Numbered from the stretch's first letter, positions 22,173-31,271 are shown. The stretch: 64,000 nt of DNA from Paracoccus endophyticus (GCF_003286075.1 NZ_QLUV01000003.1:186001-250000), one strand, 5' to 3'. The notes: a model not told the origin generated them from the letters alone. Program-made: numbers and translations.

Positions 22173-23456
22173 ATGGCCGACAACGCGTTTTTCACCGAGA
22201 AGCTGGCCGACCGCGATCCCGCGGTTTTCGACGCCATCCGCAAGGAACTGGGCCGCCAGCGCGACGAGATCGAGCTGATCGCGTCCGAGAACATCGTCTC
22301 GCAGGCGGTGCTGGAAGCGCAGGGTTCGGTCCTGACGAACAAATATGCCGAAGGCTATCCCGGCAAGCGCTATTACGGCGGCTGCGAGTTCGTGGACATC
22401 GCCGAGACGCTGGCGATCGACCGGGCAAAGCAACTGTTCGGCTGCGCGTTCGCGAACGTCCAGCCCAACAGCGGCAGCCAGGCCAACCAGGGCGTCTTCC
22501 TGGCGCTGCTGAAGCCGGGCGACACCATCCTGGGCATGAGCCTGGATGCCGGCGGCCACCTGACGCATGGCGCCAGGCCCAACCTGTCGGGCAAGTGGTT
22601 CAACGCGGTGCAATACGGCGTGCGTGAGCAGGACAGCCTGCTGGACTATGACCAGGTCGAGGCGCTGGCCAACGAGCACAAGCCCCAGGCCATCATCGCC
22701 GGCGGCTCGGCCATCCCGCGGATCATCGACTTTGCGCGGATGCGGGCCATCGCCGATCAGGTGGGGGCGTATTTCATCGTGGACATGGCCCATTTCGCGG
22801 GCCTGGTCGCGACGGGGCTCTACCCCTCGCCCTTCCCGCACGCCCATGTCGCCACCACGACCACGCACAAGACGCTGCGCGGCCCGCGCGGCGGGATGAT
22901 CCTGACCAACGACGAGACGATCGCCAAGAAGGTGAACTCGGCGATCTTCCCCGGCCTTCAGGGCGGACCGCTGATGCATGTGATCGCCGGCAAGGCCGTC
23001 GCCTTCGGCGAGGCGCTGCGGCCGGATTTCAAGGACTATGCCAAAGCCGTTGTGGCCAACGCACAGGCCTTGGCGGACGAGCTGATGAAGGGCGGCCTCG
23101 ACATCGTCACGGGCGGCACCGACACGCATCTGATGCTGGTGGACCTGCGCCCCAAGGGGGTCAAGGGCAACCACACCGAGGATGCGCTGGGCCGCGCCCA
23201 CATCACCTGCAACAAGAACGGCATCCCCTTTGACCCTGAAAAGCCGACGGTGACATCGGGCGTGCGGCTGGGCTCGCCCGCCGGCACCACCCGCGGCTTT
23301 GGCGAGCAGGAGTTCCGCCAGATCGGCCGCTGGATTGTCGAGGTCGTGGACGGGCTGGCCGCGAACGGCGCCGACGGCAACGCCGCGGTCGAGGCGAAGG
23401 TCGCCGGCGAGGTCAAGACGCTCTGCGCGCGTTTCCCGCTGTACCCGGACCTTTAA
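22173..23456 (+). CDS. glyA: Serine hydroxymethyltransferase
   Basis: GlyA interconverts serine and glycine and charges tetrahydrofolate with a one-carbon unit, using PLP. The 427-residue protein has [14 protein letters not shown] near the N-terminus, the PLP lysine Lys233 in [14 protein letters not shown], and [13 protein letters not shown] near the end. A strong ribosome site GGAGGAG sits just before ATG 22173. It is monocistronic by context; a 9-bp hairpin follows it. Confidence 0.97.
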   Translation: MADNAFFTEKLADRDPAVFDAIRKELGRQRDEIELIASENIVSQAVLEAQGSVLTNKYAEGYPGKRYYGGCEFVDIAETLAIDRAKQLFGCAFANVQPNSGSQANQGVFLALLKPGDTILGMSLDAGGHLTHGARPNLSGKWFNAVQYGVREQDSLLDYDQVEALANEHKPQAIIAGGSAIPRIIDFARMRAIADQVGAYFIVDMAHFAGLVATGLYPSPFPHAHVATTTTHKTLRGPRGGMILTNDETIAKKVNSAIFPGLQGGPLMHVIAGKAVAFGEALRPDFKDYAKAVVANAQALADELMKGGLDIVTGGTDTHLMLVDLRPKGVKGNHTEDALGRAHITCNKNGIPFDPEKPTVTSGVRLGSPAGTTRGFGEQEFRQIGRWIVEVVDGLAANGADGNAAVEAKVAGEVKTLCARFPLYPDL

Positions 23457-23475
23457 GACCGGAAGGAAAGCACCC

Positions 23476-23499
23476 GCCCGCGCGCATCGCCGCGCGGGC
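23476..23499 (+). terminator. Hairpin after glyA
   Basis: Bases 23476-23484 (GCCCGCGCG) pair with 23491-23499 (CGCGCGGGC), a perfect 9-bp stem with a 6-base loop, 20 bases after the glyA stop. No U-tract follows, so the hairpin alone is the evidence. Confidence 0.5.
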
Positions 23500-23546
23500 C
23501 GCTGTACGTCGCGGGTCCCGCGGTGCGCCCGCACGGGCACGGGCCG

Positions 23547-23927
23547 TTAGACAAGGCCCCGCCAGACCAGCACCCACAGCACGCCCGCCGCCAGCACCAT
23601 CAGCCCGAACATGACGGCCGCGGTCAGGTTCAGCGCGCCTGCCTGCCAGCGCGCGGCGGTGCCCAGCGGCCGCAGATAGCGGACCAGATCGGCATGGGCG
23701 CGGGCGGCGGGGCGGATGTCGATCTGGCGCGCAACCCGGGGGCTGCGCGCCTGCGCCTGCATCTGCGCCAGCAGCCGGGCCGCACGGCGCTGGCGGCGCG
23801 GCAATGCGCCGCCGCGACGGCGCAGCATGGTGGCCAGATCGGGCCGCGTGCCCCGCCGCGCGCCGCCCAGGCGCTGCGCCATCAGCTGCGCGACCTCGTC
23901 GGCCATCGCGTGCACATCCTCTGTCAT
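23547..23927 (-). CDS. Small membrane-anchored protein of unknown function
   Basis: The 126-residue protein has a long Arg/Ala-rich soluble part (about residues 1-98) and one hydrophobic segment at the C-terminus (about 102-122, TAAVMFGLMVLAAGVLWVLV), so it should be a tail-anchored inner-membrane protein. I do not recognise a family. The start at 23927 is supported by GGGAGGT upstream. It is convergent with glyA and divergent from the alpha/beta hydrolase. Confidence 0.65.
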   Translation of the reverse strand: MTEDVHAMADEVAQLMAQRLGGARRGTRPDLATMLRRRGGALPRRQRRAARLLAQMQAQARSPRVARQIDIRPAARAHADLVRYLRPLGTAARWQAGALNLTAAVMFGLMVLAAGVLWVLVWRGLV

Positions 23928-24018
23928 CCGACCTCCCGACATCCGTCCCCGCCCGGCATCCGTGCCCGCAGGATAGGGGGCATGGCGGGTCGTTGCCAAT
24001 GACGCTAGACTGGCCGGC

Positions 24019-24786
24019 ATGACGCTGAACGCCACCCATGCCGGCCCGCCCACCCCCCTGCCCCCCGTGATCGTCGCCCACGGGCTGTTCGGCCAGGGAC
24101 GCAACCTGGGCGTGATCGCCCGCACGCTGGCCGACACGCGGCGCGTGATCTCGGTCGACATGCGCAATCACGGCGATTCGTTCTGGGACGACGACCATTC
24201 CTATGATGCGCTGGCGGGCGATCTGGCGCGCGTCGTGGCCGACTACGGCGGCCCCGCGGACGTGATCGGCCATTCCATGGGCGGCAAGGCGGCCATGCGG
24301 CTGGCGACGACGCAACCCGCCGCCGTGCGCCGGCTGGTCGTGCTGGACATCGCACCCCTGGCCTACGGCCACAGCCAGCACGCCGTCATCGACGCGATCG
24401 AGGCGGCGGACCTGTCGGGAGTGAGCAGCCGATCGGCCGCCGATGCCGCCTTGGGACGCCATCTGGACGATCCCGGCGTGCGGGCCTTTCTGCTGCAATC
24501 CCTGGACGTCAAGGCCAATCCCCCGCAGTGGAAGATGAACCTGGACGTGCTGCGCGAGCAGATGGGCGCGCTGACCGGCTGGCCAGAGGGGGGCACGCCC
24601 TTCGACGGGCCGGTTCTGGTCCTGCGCGGTGGCGACAGCGACTATGTGGACGACGACGGGCTGGCGGCGATCGCCCGGCTGTTTCCCAACGCGGTGGTCG
24701 AGACGGTGGCCGGCACCGGCCACTGGCTGCACGCCGAGCGGCCGGCCGAGGTCGCCGCCCGCATCGCCGCGTTCCTGAACGACTGA
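24019..24786 (+). CDS. Alpha/beta hydrolase (YbfF-like esterase)
   Basis: The 255-residue protein has the alpha/beta hydrolase fold: an oxyanion HGLFGQG near residue 20, the nucleophile Ser in VIGHSMGGKAAM (about 92), an acid in LRGGDSDYVDDDG, and the catalytic His in GTGHWLHAE. The order and the HGLFG motif resemble the YbfF/EPHX-like esterases, which cleave acyl thioesters or small esters. The substrate is unknown. Start ATG 24019 has no strong ribosome site, so the gene may rely on a weak start. Confidence 0.82.
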   Translation: MTLNATHAGPPTPLPPVIVAHGLFGQGRNLGVIARTLADTRRVISVDMRNHGDSFWDDDHSYDALAGDLARVVADYGGPADVIGHSMGGKAAMRLATTQPAAVRRLVVLDIAPLAYGHSQHAVIDAIEAADLSGVSSRSAADAALGRHLDDPGVRAFLLQSLDVKANPPQWKMNLDVLREQMGALTGWPEGGTPFDGPVLVLRGGDSDYVDDDGLAAIARLFPNAVVETVAGTGHWLHAERPAEVAARIAAFLND

Positions 24787-24793
24787 GGGGCGG

Positions 24794-24997
24794 TCAGTCG
24801 CGGCCTTTGCTGGGGTCGGCCTGCTGAAGGCGGCGGGCCACCAGCCAGCTGACCGGGAACCCGCCCAGCGCGCCGACCGCGGCGGACAGCAGGATCGCGC
24901 GCGAATCGTAATAGCCAAGCGCCAGCATGATGATCACGCCGATGCCCGCCAGCGTCGGGACCGTGATCAGCGAGATGAACAGGACAAGCCGGGGCAT
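24794..24997 (-). CDS. 67-residue two-helix membrane protein
   Basis: The short protein has two hydrophobic segments (about 3-27 and 33-52) and a charged tail QQADPSKGRD. Similar short proteins in Rhodobacteraceae are often mislabelled as CTP synthetase; nothing here supports that enzyme. The start has AAAGGT just upstream. An FNR-type box (25052-25065) lies about 61 bases upstream of the ATG, with a possible -10 TAGACA, suggesting oxygen or nitrogen-oxide control. Function is unknown. Confidence 0.65.
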   Translation of the reverse strand: MPRLVLFISLITVPTLAGIGVIIMLALGYYDSRAILLSAAVGALGGFPVSWLVARRLQQADPSKGRD

Positions 24998-25051
24998 CGC
25001 AGACCTTTCTGTGCGGTTTCTGCCTGTCTAGGGCAGGCTGAGGGCGGCGCC

Positions 25052-25065
25052 TTGATCCAGATCAG
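25052..25065 (-). promoter_or_regulatory. FNR/NnrR-type box upstream of the 67-residue membrane protein
   Basis: The site TTGATCCAGATCAG matches TTGAT-N4-ATCAA at 9 of 10 fixed positions. A TAGACA (minus strand, complement of 25025-25030) would put the transcription start near 25018 and the box near -41, the usual place for activation by FNR-family regulators. The site lies between the b561 stop and this gene, so it faces the minus strand gene 24794-24997. Confidence 0.5.
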
Positions 25066-25066
25066 C

Positions 25067-25594
25067 CTAGCGCGGCCGGGCGGGCGGCACATGCTCGACT
25101 CCCCGCTCGGGGCGGGTCATGCGGCGGATCAGCCCGTCCTTGCGGATGAACTGGTGATACACCACCCCCGCCAGATGCAGCGCGATCAGCGCCAGCAGCA
25201 CCGGGGCGGTGCTTTCGTGCAACTCGCCCAGGTTTTCGCTGGGGATCAGATAGGCGGCCAGCCCGACCAGCGGCATCGCGATCAGCACCAGATAGAACAG
25301 CCAGTGATTCAGCTTGGACAGCAGCTTGTCCCACTCGGGCGAATCCGCCTTGGGCGGCGGCGCGCCGTGGCTATAGCGTAGCGCCAGCCGCGTCAGCATG
25401 AAGATCAGGATCAGGATGCCCGACACGATGTGCCAGACGGCGTTGCCCATGATGGGCCGGTCCTCGCCCGCCTTCAGAAGGGCGTCGAAGTACTCGGCCA
25501 TCAGGCCGCCCGTCAGCAGCTGGACGACGATCAGGACGACCACGCCCCAGTGAAGCGCGATCTGGATGGCGGAATATCGGGCTGGCTGTCGCAT
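25067..25594 (-). CDS. Cytochrome b561 family membrane protein
   Basis: The 175-residue protein has four transmembrane helices with conserved histidines for haem b: QIALHWGVV, NAVWHIVSG, NHWLFYLVL region and ALHLAGVVYHQF. It belongs to the diheme b561/YodB type that can reduce quinones or oxidise superoxide. The C-terminus is hydrophilic and Pro/Arg-rich. It lies next to the small membrane protein and DksA/TraR genes on the same strand. Confidence 0.9.
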   Translation of the reverse strand: MRQPARYSAIQIALHWGVVVLIVVQLLTGGLMAEYFDALLKAGEDRPIMGNAVWHIVSGILILIFMLTRLALRYSHGAPPPKADSPEWDKLLSKLNHWLFYLVLIAMPLVGLAAYLIPSENLGELHESTAPVLLALIALHLAGVVYHQFIRKDGLIRRMTRPERGVEHVPPARPR

Positions 25595-25663
25595 GGGGCT
25601 GGCCTTTGTGCCGGGGGTTCAGGCGGGAAATGCCGCAAGCGGCCGGAATGTTCCAAAGCCCGC

Positions 25664-25977
25664 TCAGGGCGAGCAATTTGCGCAGAACGGCGTGTCGGGC
25701 AGCAGTTGCAGCCGCTTGTCCGGGATCGGGTTGCCGCATTGGACGCAGTCGCCGTAGTCCCCGGCCGCGATCCGCGCCAGCGCCGCGTCGATGCGCCGGA
25801 TCTCGGCCCGGTCGGACTGGCCCAGCGCGGTCAGCACCTCGTCCCCTGCCGTTCGGACGCCGCATCCTCCCAGTCCTTGGGCATGGGATCGTCCAGCTGG
25901 TCCTCGATGCGTTCCAGGTTGCCGAGCAGCTCGGCCCGGCGGGCGAGGAGGATGTCCTTGGCGGCGTCTGGGGTCAT
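25664..25977 (-). pseudogene. DksA/TraR C4 zinc-finger protein, frameshifted
   Basis: Restored, this would be a 104-residue protein: MTPDAAKDILLARRAELL... in one frame joins GDEVLTALGQSDRAEIRR... with a complete four-Cys finger (CVQCGNPIPDKRLQLL then FCANC). The two parts meet at a CCCC run (25843-25846); one more C would restore one frame, and the span of 314 bases is one short of 315. The first frame otherwise ends in TGA at once. It may be a true frameshift or a homopolymer sequencing error. A GGGAAGG ribosome site precedes the ATG at 25977. Unlike dksA at 4313 this one has a full zinc finger. Confidence 0.75.
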
Positions 25978-26008
25978 GGCGGGCCTTCCCTGTCGTGGCG
26001 GATGTGCC

Positions 26009-26022
26009 TTGGTCCAGATCAG
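26009..26022 (-). promoter_or_regulatory. FNR-like box upstream of the DksA/TraR gene
   Basis: TTGGTCCAGATCAG differs by one base from the 25052-25065 site and shares its spacer CCAG. It matches TTGAT-N4-ATCAA at 8 of 10 positions. Its centre is only 38 bases before the ATG at 25977, too close for class II activation of a leadered mRNA, so it could repress or be decayed. Confidence 0.3.
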
Positions 26023-26250
26023 CGGCGGCGGTGCGGTTCGTCAAGGCTTAGGGTTGGGGGCGGGGATCGGCCGCAGCCTGCGCGGCGCCCATCCCGCGGG
26101 CAAAGGGCGCGGCCCTGCCCGCGCCTGTCCGGCGCCCTGACGGTCATTACCGTGGCGCTTGCGCGGGTTTCGGATCGTTCCCGTGAAGCCCGGATCGGTG
26201 CCGCGGACGAACGATTGGCCGCATGGGTCCGTCTGGCGGCGCGGTCCGCC

Positions 26251-26729
26251 CTAGGCCTGGGCGTGGCGGCGATGCAGGTCGCGCAGCTCCTGCGCAAGCG
26301 CGGGCACCGGCCCATCGACCTGCAGGCCGGGCACGACCTGCGCGATCCGCAAGGCGCGGACGGGCGCGGGTGGCGCGCCAAGCTCGGCCATCCAGTCGGC
26401 GAGCTGCCGGGCCGAGCTTGCATAGACGATCCGCCCCAGCCCGACCCAGCCATGCGCGGCGGCGCACATCGGGCAATGCTCGCCCGAGGTGAAGACGGTG
26501 GCATTGGCCCGCTCCTCCGGGGTCATGTGGCGGGCGGCCCATTGCGCCAGCGCGAGTTCGGGGTGCCGCGTCGCGTCGCCGGTGCCCACGCGGTTCCGAT
26601 CCTCGGCCAGCACGGTCCCGTCCGCCGCCACAAGGACCGAGCCGAACGGCTGGTCCCCCGCCGCGAGTGCCTCGGCGGCGAGTTCGATGCAGCGGCGGAG
26701 GTGGTGGAGGTCGGTGGCGGTGGGGTCAT
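26251..26729 (-). pseudogene. Nucleoside (guanine/cytosine) deaminase, start region out of frame
   Basis: The protein has the zinc deaminase signature: TRHPELALAQWA with the catalytic HPE and GEHCPMCAAAHGW with the C-x2-C ligands. It deaminates a purine or pyrimidine base. The coding frame reads back to DPTATDLHHLRRCIELAAEAL, but the ATG at 26727-26729 (ATGACCCC) is in another frame; one extra C would give MTPTATDLHHLRR. The span of 479 bases is one short of 480. Thus the start is broken by a 4-base homopolymer, or misread. The foreign segment begins directly upstream, so the native promoter may also be gone. Confidence 0.7.
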
Positions 26730-26916
26730 GGGGTGCTTTGGGTGAGTTGGGTTGTGCAACTTTGCCACCAAAGATCTCCTACTATAGCGGTCTTCTTGAT
26801 GCAGCGCGAGATCGGCGACTTGCAACAGAGGCAAGCTGCAGGCGGTCCGCTAAACGTGCGCACTTTCCATGCACCCTTGTGGCGGGCCAGATGCATACGG
26901 AGCACACACCATCTAG

Positions 26917-26926
26917 CTGCTAGCAG
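26917..26926. repeat. Palindrome in the ATPase leader
   Basis: CTGCTAGCAG is a perfect 10-bp palindrome, about 18 bases upstream of the proposed -35 box. It could be an operator, but nothing else supports this. Confidence 0.25.
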
Positions 26927-26943
26927 GCTGATGTAACACTCCC

Positions 26944-26971
26944 TTGAGGTGACGAATGAGCCGTTTATAGT
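26944..26971 (+). promoter_or_regulatory. Probable promoter of the ATPase gene
   Basis: TTGAGG (26944-26949), a 16-base spacer and TATAGT (26966-26971) give four and five matches to the sigma-70 consensus. The start would lie near 26978, then AGAGGAG (26986-26992) and ATG 26998. The spacing is good for a short leader. Confidence 0.45.
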
Positions 26972-26997
26972 AACCGCCTACGAGAAGAGGAGCAGTG

Positions 26998-28452
26998 ATG
27001 CAGAAGTTAAACTTTGATGACGCGACCCTGCGCGAACTCTTCGGAACTGATGCAGCAGAGGACGATGATCCGCAGCGTCTTAAGGCCTATTTTCTTAGAA
27101 ATAAGGCCTACGAAAACATCCGAGCTCCCCTTCCGCTTCGCATTCTGGTGGGTCACAAGGGGATTGGGAAAAGCGCTCTCCTACGAATGTCCCACCTAGA
27201 AGACGAGGAGAGCAGCCAACTAGCTATCTTTGTGCGGCCCAATGACTTGATTCTATCGGACGCTGAAAATATGTCATTCATAAAGAAGATCGACGAATAC
27301 AAAAAACTAATCCTCCATGCTATTGCACAAAAAGCTTTGGACAAGCTCCACTACTTCGATCCCCAGAGCCGTGCAGGAGCAATAGAGTCGACTGCCAAGC
27401 AGCTCATCCACTCTCTTATAGCCAAGGCAAACTCACTTGTAGGCGGCAGCACTGATGATGAAATTCTTCGGCTTAGAAGCGGCTTTTCGAAATCCGGCAC
27501 AGTAAGCGTCTACATAGATGATCTTGATCGGGGGTGGTCAGCAAGCAGGAATGACATAAACAACATTTCCGCGCTGATTAACGCGGCGCGCGATATCACC
27601 AACGAAGACAGCAGGATTCGGATTCGAATTGGACTACGTAGCGATGCCTATTATCTTTTCAGAACTTCGGACGAGAGCACTGATAAGGTCGAAAGTAATG
27701 TAGTTCGTCTAAGTTGGAACCGGCACGATATCATAACAGTAATGGCGCTTAGAGTCGCGCACTATTTTCGTAAGAACATTAAATTTGAGGAATTTCATCT
27801 GCGCAGTCAGTCGGAGATAACGCGTGAGCTCTTTCCGATCATAGAGGAAAGGTTCAACGTAGGGCGAGGTCACTGGCAGAATGCGCCAATAAACGTTGTT
27901 CTTCTTTCATTAAACAGAAATCGCCCGCGAGACTTAGTGAAACTCTTAACTCAAGCTGCTCAAGAGGCTCACCGCGAGAACCACTCTATAATCACTTCTA
28001 CTGACCTTGAAAGCGTCTTTGGCGAGTATTCCCAAGGCCGCATCACTGATCTGATTCTTGAGTTTCGTTCAGAGCTCCCTGAAATCGAAAAACTACTCTA
28101 TAATATGCGTCCGAGCGGAAAAACGCAGGAAGCAAAGGATCGGAGGTGGCTCTACACAAACGACCAGCTGGTAACGAAGTTGCACAACATCATGCAGAAT
28201 CATAACTTTCGGTTTACATCAGGAACCGCCGTCACACCAAAGTCCCTAGCCGAGTTTTTGTACAAGATAGACTTCATCGTCGCCAGGTCCGATGAAGGTG
28301 GAAAAACAAAGTGGACATATTTTGATCAAAATAGGATGCTGAAGAGCCAATTTGTCGACTTTGGTTATCATTGGGAAGTACATCCTGCTTATCGTTGGGC
28401 TCTACAGCCGAAGTCGGTGCATGAAATCTTGGAAACGATAGCTCTACTTTGA
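26998..28452 (+). CDS. P-loop ATPase, KAP/Sll1717-like, possible defence gene
   Basis: The 484-residue protein has an N-terminal P-loop NTPase domain: Walker A GHKGIGKS at 52-59, Walker B VYIDDLDRG at 171-179, and an arginine-bearing sensor-like stretch GLRSDAYYLFR (212-222). The IDDLDR form of Walker B is typical of KAP and STAND-type ATPases, and the overall order resembles the family labelled P-loop ATPase, Sll1717. The last 90 residues look like a winged-helix (FLYKIDFIVARSDE). No nuclease, protease or transmembrane effector is seen. ATG 26998 is preferred to the GTG one codon earlier because AGAGGAG is then five bases away. Its function is unknown; the lone, low-GC setting suggests a defence or regulatory cargo gene (inference). 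Confidence 0.75.
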   Translation: MQKLNFDDATLRELFGTDAAEDDDPQRLKAYFLRNKAYENIRAPLPLRILVGHKGIGKSALLRMSHLEDEESSQLAIFVRPNDLILSDAENMSFIKKIDEYKKLILHAIAQKALDKLHYFDPQSRAGAIESTAKQLIHSLIAKANSLVGGSTDDEILRLRSGFSKSGTVSVYIDDLDRGWSASRNDINNISALINAARDITNEDSRIRIRIGLRSDAYYLFRTSDESTDKVESNVVRLSWNRHDIITVMALRVAHYFRKNIKFEEFHLRSQSEITRELFPIIEERFNVGRGHWQNAPINVVLLSLNRNRPRDLVKLLTQAAQEAHRENHSIITSTDLESVFGEYSQGRITDLILEFRSELPEIEKLLYNMRPSGKTQEAKDRRWLYTNDQLVTKLHNIMQNHNFRFTSGTAVTPKSLAEFLYKIDFIVARSDEGGKTKWTYFDQNRMLKSQFVDFGYHWEVHPAYRWALQPKSVHEILETIALL

Positions 28453-28461
28453 GCGCGCTCA
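28450..28461. other. 12-bp palindrome containing both convergent stop codons
   Basis: TGAGCGCGCTCA is a perfect palindrome in which the first TGA ends the ATPase gene and the last TCA is the lepA stop on the other strand. Only six bases separate the two stops and no terminator hairpin with a U-run is seen. Confidence 0.6.
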
Positions 28462-30258
28462 CCCATCCATCTTCAACGCCGAGATAAACGCGCTCTGCGG
28501 AATCTCCACCTTCCCGAACTGGCGCATCTTCTTCTTGCCGGCCTTCTGCTTCTCCAGCAGCTTCTTTTTCCGTGTGGCGTCGCCGCCATAGCACTTGGCC
28601 GTCACGTCCTTGCGCAAAGCCGCCAGTGTTTCGCGCGCGATGACACGGCCGCCGATGGCCGCCTGGATCGGGATCTTGAACATGTGGCGGGGGATCAGGT
28701 CCTTGAGCTTTTCCACCATCGCCCGGCCGCGGGCCTCGGCGCGGTCGCGGTGGACCATGATGGACAGGGCGTCCACCGGCTCGTCGTTCACCAGGATCGA
28801 CATCTTGACCAGGTTGTCCTCGCGGTATTCCGAAATCTGGTAATCGAAGCTGGCATAGCCCTTGGTCACCGACTTCAGCCGGTCGTAGAAGTCGAAGACG
28901 ACCTCGGCCAGCGGCAGGTCATAGACGACCATCGCGCGCGAGCCCGCATAGGTCAGGTCCAGCTGGATGCCGCGGCGGTCCTGGCACAGCTTCAGCACGT
29001 CGCCCAGGTATTCGTCGGGAACCATGATCGTGGCCTTGATCCGCGGCTCCTCGATATGGTCGATCAGCATCACGTCGGGCATGTCGGCGGGGTTGTGCAA
29101 CTCGCGCACCTCGCCGTCCTTCATGTGCAGCTTGAACACCACGCTGGGCGCGGTGGTGATCAGGTCCAGGTCGTATTCGCGTTCCAGCCGGTCGCGGATG
29201 ACCTCGAGATGCAGCAGGCCCAGAAAGCCGCAGCGGAAGCCAAAGCCGAGCGCGGCCGAGGTTTCCATCTCGGAACTGAAGGACGCGTCGTTCAGCGCCA
29301 GCTTCTCGATCGCGTCGCGCAGGGCGTCGAAGTCGTTGGCGTCCACCGGGAACAGCCCGCAGAACACCACCGGCTGCGCGGGCTTGAAGCCGGGCAGCGC
29401 CTTGTCCGTGCCCTTGCGCTCGTGGGTGATCGTGTCGCCCACGCGCGTGTCGCGGACCTGCTTGATGGACGCGGTGAAGACGCCGATCTCGCCCGGACCC
29501 AGTTCCGCGATGTCCACCATCTGCGGGGTCAGCACGGCCAGCTTGTCGATGCCGTAGACGGCGCCGGTCTGCATCATGCGGACCCGGTCGCCCTTGCGGA
29601 TCACGCCGTCCATGACGCGGATCATCACGACGACGCCCAGGTAGGCGTCATACCAGCTGTCCACCAGCATCGCCTTCAGCGGCGCCTCGCGCGTGCCCTT
29701 CGGCGCGGGCAGGCGGTGGACGATGGCCTCCAGCACGTCGGGGATGCCCAAGCCCGTCTTGGCGCTGATCGGGATGGCGTCGCTGGCGTCGATGCCGATC
29801 ACGTCCTCGATCTGCGCCTTGACGCGGTCGGGCTCGGCCGCGGGCAGGTCGATCTTGTTCAGGACCGGCACGATCTCGTGCCCCGCGTCGATGGCCTGAT
29901 AGACGTTGGCCAGCGTCTGCGCCTCGACCCCCTGCGTCGCGTCCACGACCAGCAGCGACCCTTCGACGGCGCGCATGGAGCGGCTGACCTCATACGCGAA
30001 ATCGACGTGGCCGGGGGTGTCGATCAGGTTCAGCACATAGGTCTGCCCGTCCTTCGCCGGATAGCTGATGCGGACGGTGTTGGCCTTGATGGTGATCCCC
30101 CGCTCGCGCTCGATGTCCATGCTGTCGAGCATCTGCTCCTTCATGTCGCGGTCGGCGACGGTGCCGGTGGACTGGATCAGCCGGTCCGCCAGGGTGGATT
30201 TGCCGTGGTCGATATGGGCCACGATCGAGAAGTTGCGGATCAGGGAAAGCTGGGTCAT
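28459..30258 (-). CDS. lepA: Elongation factor 4 (LepA)
   Basis: The 599-residue translational GTPase back-translocates or rescues ribosomes. It has G1 [14 protein letters not shown]2 [20 protein letters not shown] and NKIDLP, and the LepA-specific C-terminal domain ending [20 protein letters not shown]. Length is exactly normal. It starts near a divergent-free region with EamA downstream of its 5' side; its 3' end abuts the foreign segment. Confidence 0.98.
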   Translation of the reverse strand: MTQLSLIRNFSIVAHIDHGKSTLADRLIQSTGTVADRDMKEQMLDSMDIERERGITIKANTVRISYPAKDGQTYVLNLIDTPGHVDFAYEVSRSMRAVEGSLLVVDATQGVEAQTLANVYQAIDAGHEIVPVLNKIDLPAAEPDRVKAQIEDVIGIDASDAIPISAKTGLGIPDVLEAIVHRLPAPKGTREAPLKAMLVDSWYDAYLGVVVMIRVMDGVIRKGDRVRMMQTGAVYGIDKLAVLTPQMVDIAELGPGEIGVFTASIKQVRDTRVGDTITHERKGTDKALPGFKPAQPVVFCGLFPVDANDFDALRDAIEKLALNDASFSSEMETSAALGFGFRCGFLGLLHLEVIRDRLEREYDLDLITTAPSVVFKLHMKDGEVRELHNPADMPDVMLIDHIEEPRIKATIMVPDEYLGDVLKLCQDRRGIQLDLTYAGSRAMVVYDLPLAEVVFDFYDRLKSVTKGYASFDYQISEYREDNLVKMSILVNDEPVDALSIMVHRDRAEARGRAMVEKLKDLIPRHMFKIPIQAAIGGRVIARETLAALRKDVTAKCYGGDATRKKKLLEKQKAGKKKMRQFGKVEIPQSAFISALKMDG

Positions 30259-30298
30259 GCGCCGGGCTATACAGGGCGGTCCCGGTTGCGAAAAGGGG

Positions 30299-31219
30299 TC
30301 AGGAACGCCGTCCGCGCCGCAGTTCGCGCCACATGGCGAACCCGCCCGACCCGCAGATCACGGCGGCGCCGGCCAGCGTCACCGCATCCGGCCGCTCGGC
30401 AAAGACCAGGACCGCCAGAACCAGCGCGAACACCAGCCTTGTATAGCGGAAGGGCGCGACCATCGACGCCTCGCCCACGCGGGTCGCCATCACCATCATG
30501 GCATAGCCCGCGACGCCCACGCCGATGCAGGCGGCAAAGGTCGCGACCTCGGCGCCCGTGGGGCGCAGCAGGGGCGTGCCCTGCGCCGCGGCCAGGACCA
30601 GCCCGGCCGGGGCCAGCACCCCGAAGGCCGAGGCCGACAGCTGATGCGAGGGAACGTGCCGCGGCATCCGGCGCGTGGACAGGTCGCGGATCGCCAGCCC
30701 CGCGACGGCCACCAGCGCCAGCACCGACGCAGGCTGGAACGCCGACAGGCCGGGCCGGATGATCGCCACCACCCCCGCAAAGCCGATCAGGATCGCCAGC
30801 CACCGCCGCCAGCCCACGCGTTCGCGCAGAAACAGCGCAGCGCCCAGCACCAGCGCCAGTGGCAGGGCCTGCAGGATCGCCGACGCCGAGGCGAGGTCCG
30901 TCAGCGCCACCGCCGACACAAAGGACAGCGTGCCCAGCGTCTCGCCCGCGTTGCGCAGGACGACCACGGGCCGGATCAGGTCGCGCGTCAACATCCGCCC
31001 GCCCTGCCGCGCCAGCAGCATCCAGAAGATGCCCAGCCCCAGCACGCCGATGGTGGCCACGATCTGGCCCACCGGCAGGCGCTGGGCCAGCAGCTTGATC
31101 CCCGCATCCTCCAGCGCGAACATGGCCATGGCGCCGGTCATCAGCCCGGCCGCGCGCAGGTTGCCGCCCGCAGACAAGGGGGCAAGGGCCGTCGGGCAAG
31201 GGGTGCGGGGCTGGCTCAT
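30299..31219 (-). CDS. EamA/DMT family transporter
   Basis: The 306-residue protein has about ten transmembrane helices with two EamA repeats (for example [20 protein letters not shown] near the start). Such exporters move small metabolites; the substrate is unknown. It is divergent from the CopZ-like gene and 40 bases upstream of lepA on the same strand. The start 31219 gives [11 protein letters not shown]; longer upstream frames are antisense to other genes. Confidence 0.85.
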   Translation of the reverse strand: MSQPRTPCPTALAPLSAGGNLRAAGLMTGAMAMFALEDAGIKLLAQRLPVGQIVATIGVLGLGIFWMLLARQGGRMLTRDLIRPVVVLRNAGETLGTLSFVSAVALTDLASASAILQALPLALVLGAALFLRERVGWRRWLAILIGFAGVVAIIRPGLSAFQPASVLALVAVAGLAIRDLSTRRMPRHVPSHQLSASAFGVLAPAGLVLAAAQGTPLLRPTGAEVATFAACIGVGVAGYAMMVMATRVGEASMVAPFRYTRLVFALVLAVLVFAERPDAVTLAGAAVICGSGGFAMWRELRRGRRS

Positions 31220-31271
31220 CCCGCCGGCGATGCTAGAGTCCGCCCACTGCGTCAAGCGCGAAAGGCACACC

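Larger units (their letters stand above)
26731..28452 (+). other. Low-GC inserted segment with one ATPase gene
   Basis: Between the deaminase and lepA the base composition drops clearly (estimated near 45-50 % GC against about 70 % around it) and codons such as AGA, ATA and TTA appear. The segment holds a 268-base leader and one CDS. No integrase, transposase, tRNA or terminal repeat was seen at either end, so the mode of arrival is unknown. The right edge is at most a few bases from the lepA stop. Confidence 0.6.

Noticed and set aside
26489..26923. 144-codon plus strand frame at the left edge of the insert
   Set aside because: It runs antisense through the deaminase and has no domain or ribosome site.
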